Assembly (NCBI RefSeq): GCF_022808675.1
Contig: NZ_JAKZKV010000015.1
Coordinates: forward strand, 34,203-98,202
Source of the DNA: Parabacteroides sp. FAFU027
GTDB taxonomy: Bacteria; Bacteroidota; Bacteroidia; Bacteroidales; UBA7332
Direction: 5' to 3'
Length of the DNA: 64,000 bases
In this document: positions 62,438-64,000 of the stretch, one piece after another
How positions within the stretch are numbered: position 1 is the first letter of the stretch
How the letters are laid out: every line of letters starts with the position of its first letter
Translations under genes and position numbers: made by a program
Notes under the pieces: model-generated
The model's database searches: none
Told to the model about the DNA's origin: nothing
The model's input: the letters and a program-made list of their open reading frames with translations, nothing else

Positions 62438-64000
62438 TTATTTCACTATAATTTTCCGGATATGTACTTTCCCTGAATCTTTAGTCACTTTGACAATGTA
62501 TGTACCGGGTATCAGGCTAACCCTGGCGGCACTGTCTTCACTCAGAACAACCCTTCCCTGCAAATTGAAAATGTCTATTTTCGCAGCCTCGGATAGTTCA
62601 AATCCTTGTGCTGTTACTGTGACTTTAATGTCATCACCAGTCAGGTCGGTTGTCCCCATGCCCGTCGACGAGGCATTTACGGTTACGCCAAGAAGCCTGA
62701 GCCAGCCCGAAGAGGTAATGTCAGACTTTGCAGAAATATTAATCCCCTTAACGTTATTTCTGGTAACATCGACTATAGCTACAGCCCAGGTGTAATCCCC
62801 TGCCGGAACGTCTTTGACCTGAGTGATGAAGTCATAGGTTACAGGCGCTCCCTTCAGCCATTTGGAAGGATCGGAGTTAGTATCGACAAAGATGGACTTC
62901 ACACTATCGTCGGTTTTGCTCAGCAGCGCAAAGGCAACCTTGTATTTTTGATTCCATTGCGGCAGATTGTTCGGACAAACACCCCAGCCGAGATTATTCC
63001 AGCGGTGCACGATCTTAACGGATGTGTTATTTGTCACCGTCCCGGGCAGTGAGACCATGTCGGGATACAAACGGTATGCACCTTCTATTATAAAGCTATT
63101 TACCAGGGAATAAGCATCTTTGAACCACGACTGCACTTCGCCGCCGGCGCGGAAGTCCATCACATTGACATGTGCGGCCTTTGAATCATCGTATTCACCC
63201 TGGCGTACATGGGCAGCCGTCTTGTATCCGCGGGGGTCTACGGAATAGTTCATGGTATTTACGCACCAGCCACCTTCCATTATAACCGGACGGGTGGGAA
63301 ACCAATCGGTTACAATTCCCTTTTCGTAGCTCTGGTAATAACTCGTCATTCCAAAGGCATCGTGCCGCAACATATAACCTTTGTTGAAAGCGCTTGTCAA
63401 AAGGGTTTTAGTATCGGGATTGGGACTTGCCCATTCCTGTGGTAAACCGATCAACCGGTGGTAATTTATTGCCAAGGGAACTTTTTTAAAATTAGTCAGG
63501 TAAAGATTCGTGATCCAGTCGAAAACCGACTGTCTGTTGGCCGTATTCAGATATAGTACCGTGTGCGCTTCTCCCCATTTGCCCAGTCCGTATCCATCGA
63601 TGAAATCAACCACATCAGGATCGTCAAATTTTGCGGCAAAAGCTTTGATAAACTTCTCATATTTCGCCTGGAAAACGAGGTCATCTGGATAAGGAGACCA
63701 TACCGATACACTTCCTGTCTGCGTTACATACCCCTGTGCGCCCGCATCTCTCACATATGTTGGAGTAAAGTTTCTGGGTTTGTCGCGGCTATCCTCCACT
63801 ATACGGAACGCGAGTTTAAGCCCTCTTGCTTTTGCTCCTTCAATCAGCATTTTAATCGTTGCATTATTATCCCAGGCATAAACTCCTTCCTGAGGTTCTA
63901 AATCGGCCCATCCAGTACGGATATACAAAATACTGGCGTAATCGGAAGCCTTGACGGTTGTCCCCAATTCGGGTACAGAAACCTTGTCGAGTTGGGTCCA
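62438..64000 (-). CDS. DUF4832 protein with T9SS sorting domain, copy B (5' end outside window)
   Basis: The frame is open to the right edge, so the N-terminus is missing; 520 residues are seen. The body is the DUF4874/DUF4832 domain pair, as in copy A. From VDPRGYKT onward it diverges from copy A but keeps the same fold, ending the beta-sandwich at LGVTVN. It then continues into a T9SS sorting domain absent from copy A: VTVTAQGFELSEAAKID, IFNLQGRVVLS, VSLIPGTYIVKVT and a final KIIVK. Copy B should therefore be exported by the T9SS, whereas copy A appears to be a lipoprotein. Confidence 0.87.
   Translation of the reverse strand, partial: WTQLDKVSVPELGTTVKASDYASILYIRTGWADLEPQEGVYAWDNNATIKMLIEGAKARGLKLAFRIVEDSRDKPRNFTPTYVRDAGAQGYVTQTGSVSVWSPYPDDLVFQAKYEKFIKAFAAKFDDPDVVDFIDGYGLGKWGEAHTVLYLNTANRQSVFDWITNLYLTNFKKVPLAINYHRLIGLPQEWASPNPDTKTLLTSAFNKGYMLRHDAFGMTSYYQSYEKGIVTDWFPTRPVIMEGGWCVNTMNYSVDPRGYKTAAHVRQGEYDDSKAAHVNVMDFRAGGEVQSWFKDAYSLVNSFIIEGAYRLYPDMVSLPGTVTNNTSVKIVHRWNNLGWGVCPNNLPQWNQKYKVAFALLSKTDDSVKSIFVDTNSDPSKWLKGAPVTYDFITQVKDVPAGDYTWAVAIVDVTRNNVKGINISAKSDITSSGWLRLLGVTVNASSTGMGTTDLTGDDIKVTVTAQGFELSEAAKIDIFNLQGRVVLSEDSAARVSLIPGTYIVKVTKDSGKVHIRKIIVK
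63242..64000. repeat. 759-bp segment identical to 49916-50674 (reaches window edge)
   Basis: Partner of the identical stretch in DUF4832 copy A. It covers the visible 5' part of copy B and probably continues beyond the edge, so the true length of identity is unknown. Confidence 0.9.

Overview
The window comes from a member of the phylum Bacteroidota, most likely order Bacteroidales. The evidence is two SusC/SusD pairs, TAnnTTTG-type -7 boxes, a type IX secretion (T9SS) barrel protein with proteins carrying T9SS C-terminal sorting domains, DUF1735 and DUF4832 families, and an ECF sigma/FecR pair. The genus cannot be fixed from sequence alone.

Positions 1-31 kb are mostly conserved chromosomal genes. 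They include the 3' part of purU with hisH-hisA-hisF, porT, and a secreted GH3/serine-hydrolase fusion. A minus-strand run follows: phosphodiesterase, kdsA, a DUF559 endonuclease-like gene set among GC-rich palindromic repeats, and miaA. Next come a DUF362 protein with a polyferredoxin, a 21-bp tandem-repeat array with an orphan gene, and a YCF48-like T9SS cargo protein. The rng/30-residue basic protein/HU cluster is divergent from mutY-queA. After it lie ppnP, ubiE, a LacI regulator, a carboxypeptidase-regulatory-like protein, a methyltransferase, a DUF2461 protein, an OmpA protein, corA and an aspartate-type aminotransferase.

Positions 30.8-37 kb hold a small membrane protein, an orphan cytosolic protein and dnaK. 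Immediately behind the dnaK terminator is a decayed integrative element: a zinc-finger/helix-turn-helix protein and a tyrosine recombinase that has lost its catalytic domain, followed by about 1.2 kb of AT-rich sequence without genes.

Positions 37-64 kb form a polysaccharide utilisation locus that runs off the right edge. A minus-strand catabolic operon encodes a GH88/GH105 hydrolase, a mannonate-oxidoreductase-like SDR, mannonate dehydratase UxuA and an SGNH plus alpha/beta-hydrolase fusion. A plus-strand island carries ECF sigma, FecR, a second ECF sigma and an SGNH esterase. A long minus-strand block encodes DUF4832 copy B (partial), SusC-SusD, SusC-SusD, DUF1735, DUF4832 copy A, a DUF4623-like T9SS protein and a GH3 beta-glycosidase. 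Together these suggest capture and breakdown of an acylated, uronic-acid-containing polysaccharide, with the released uronate converted to 2-keto-3-deoxygluconate.

The most unusual signals are the DUF559 gene embedded in REP-like palindromes, the two DUF4832 paralogues that share 759 identical bases but have different 3' ends, and the 21-bp array with a 126-bp higher-order period.
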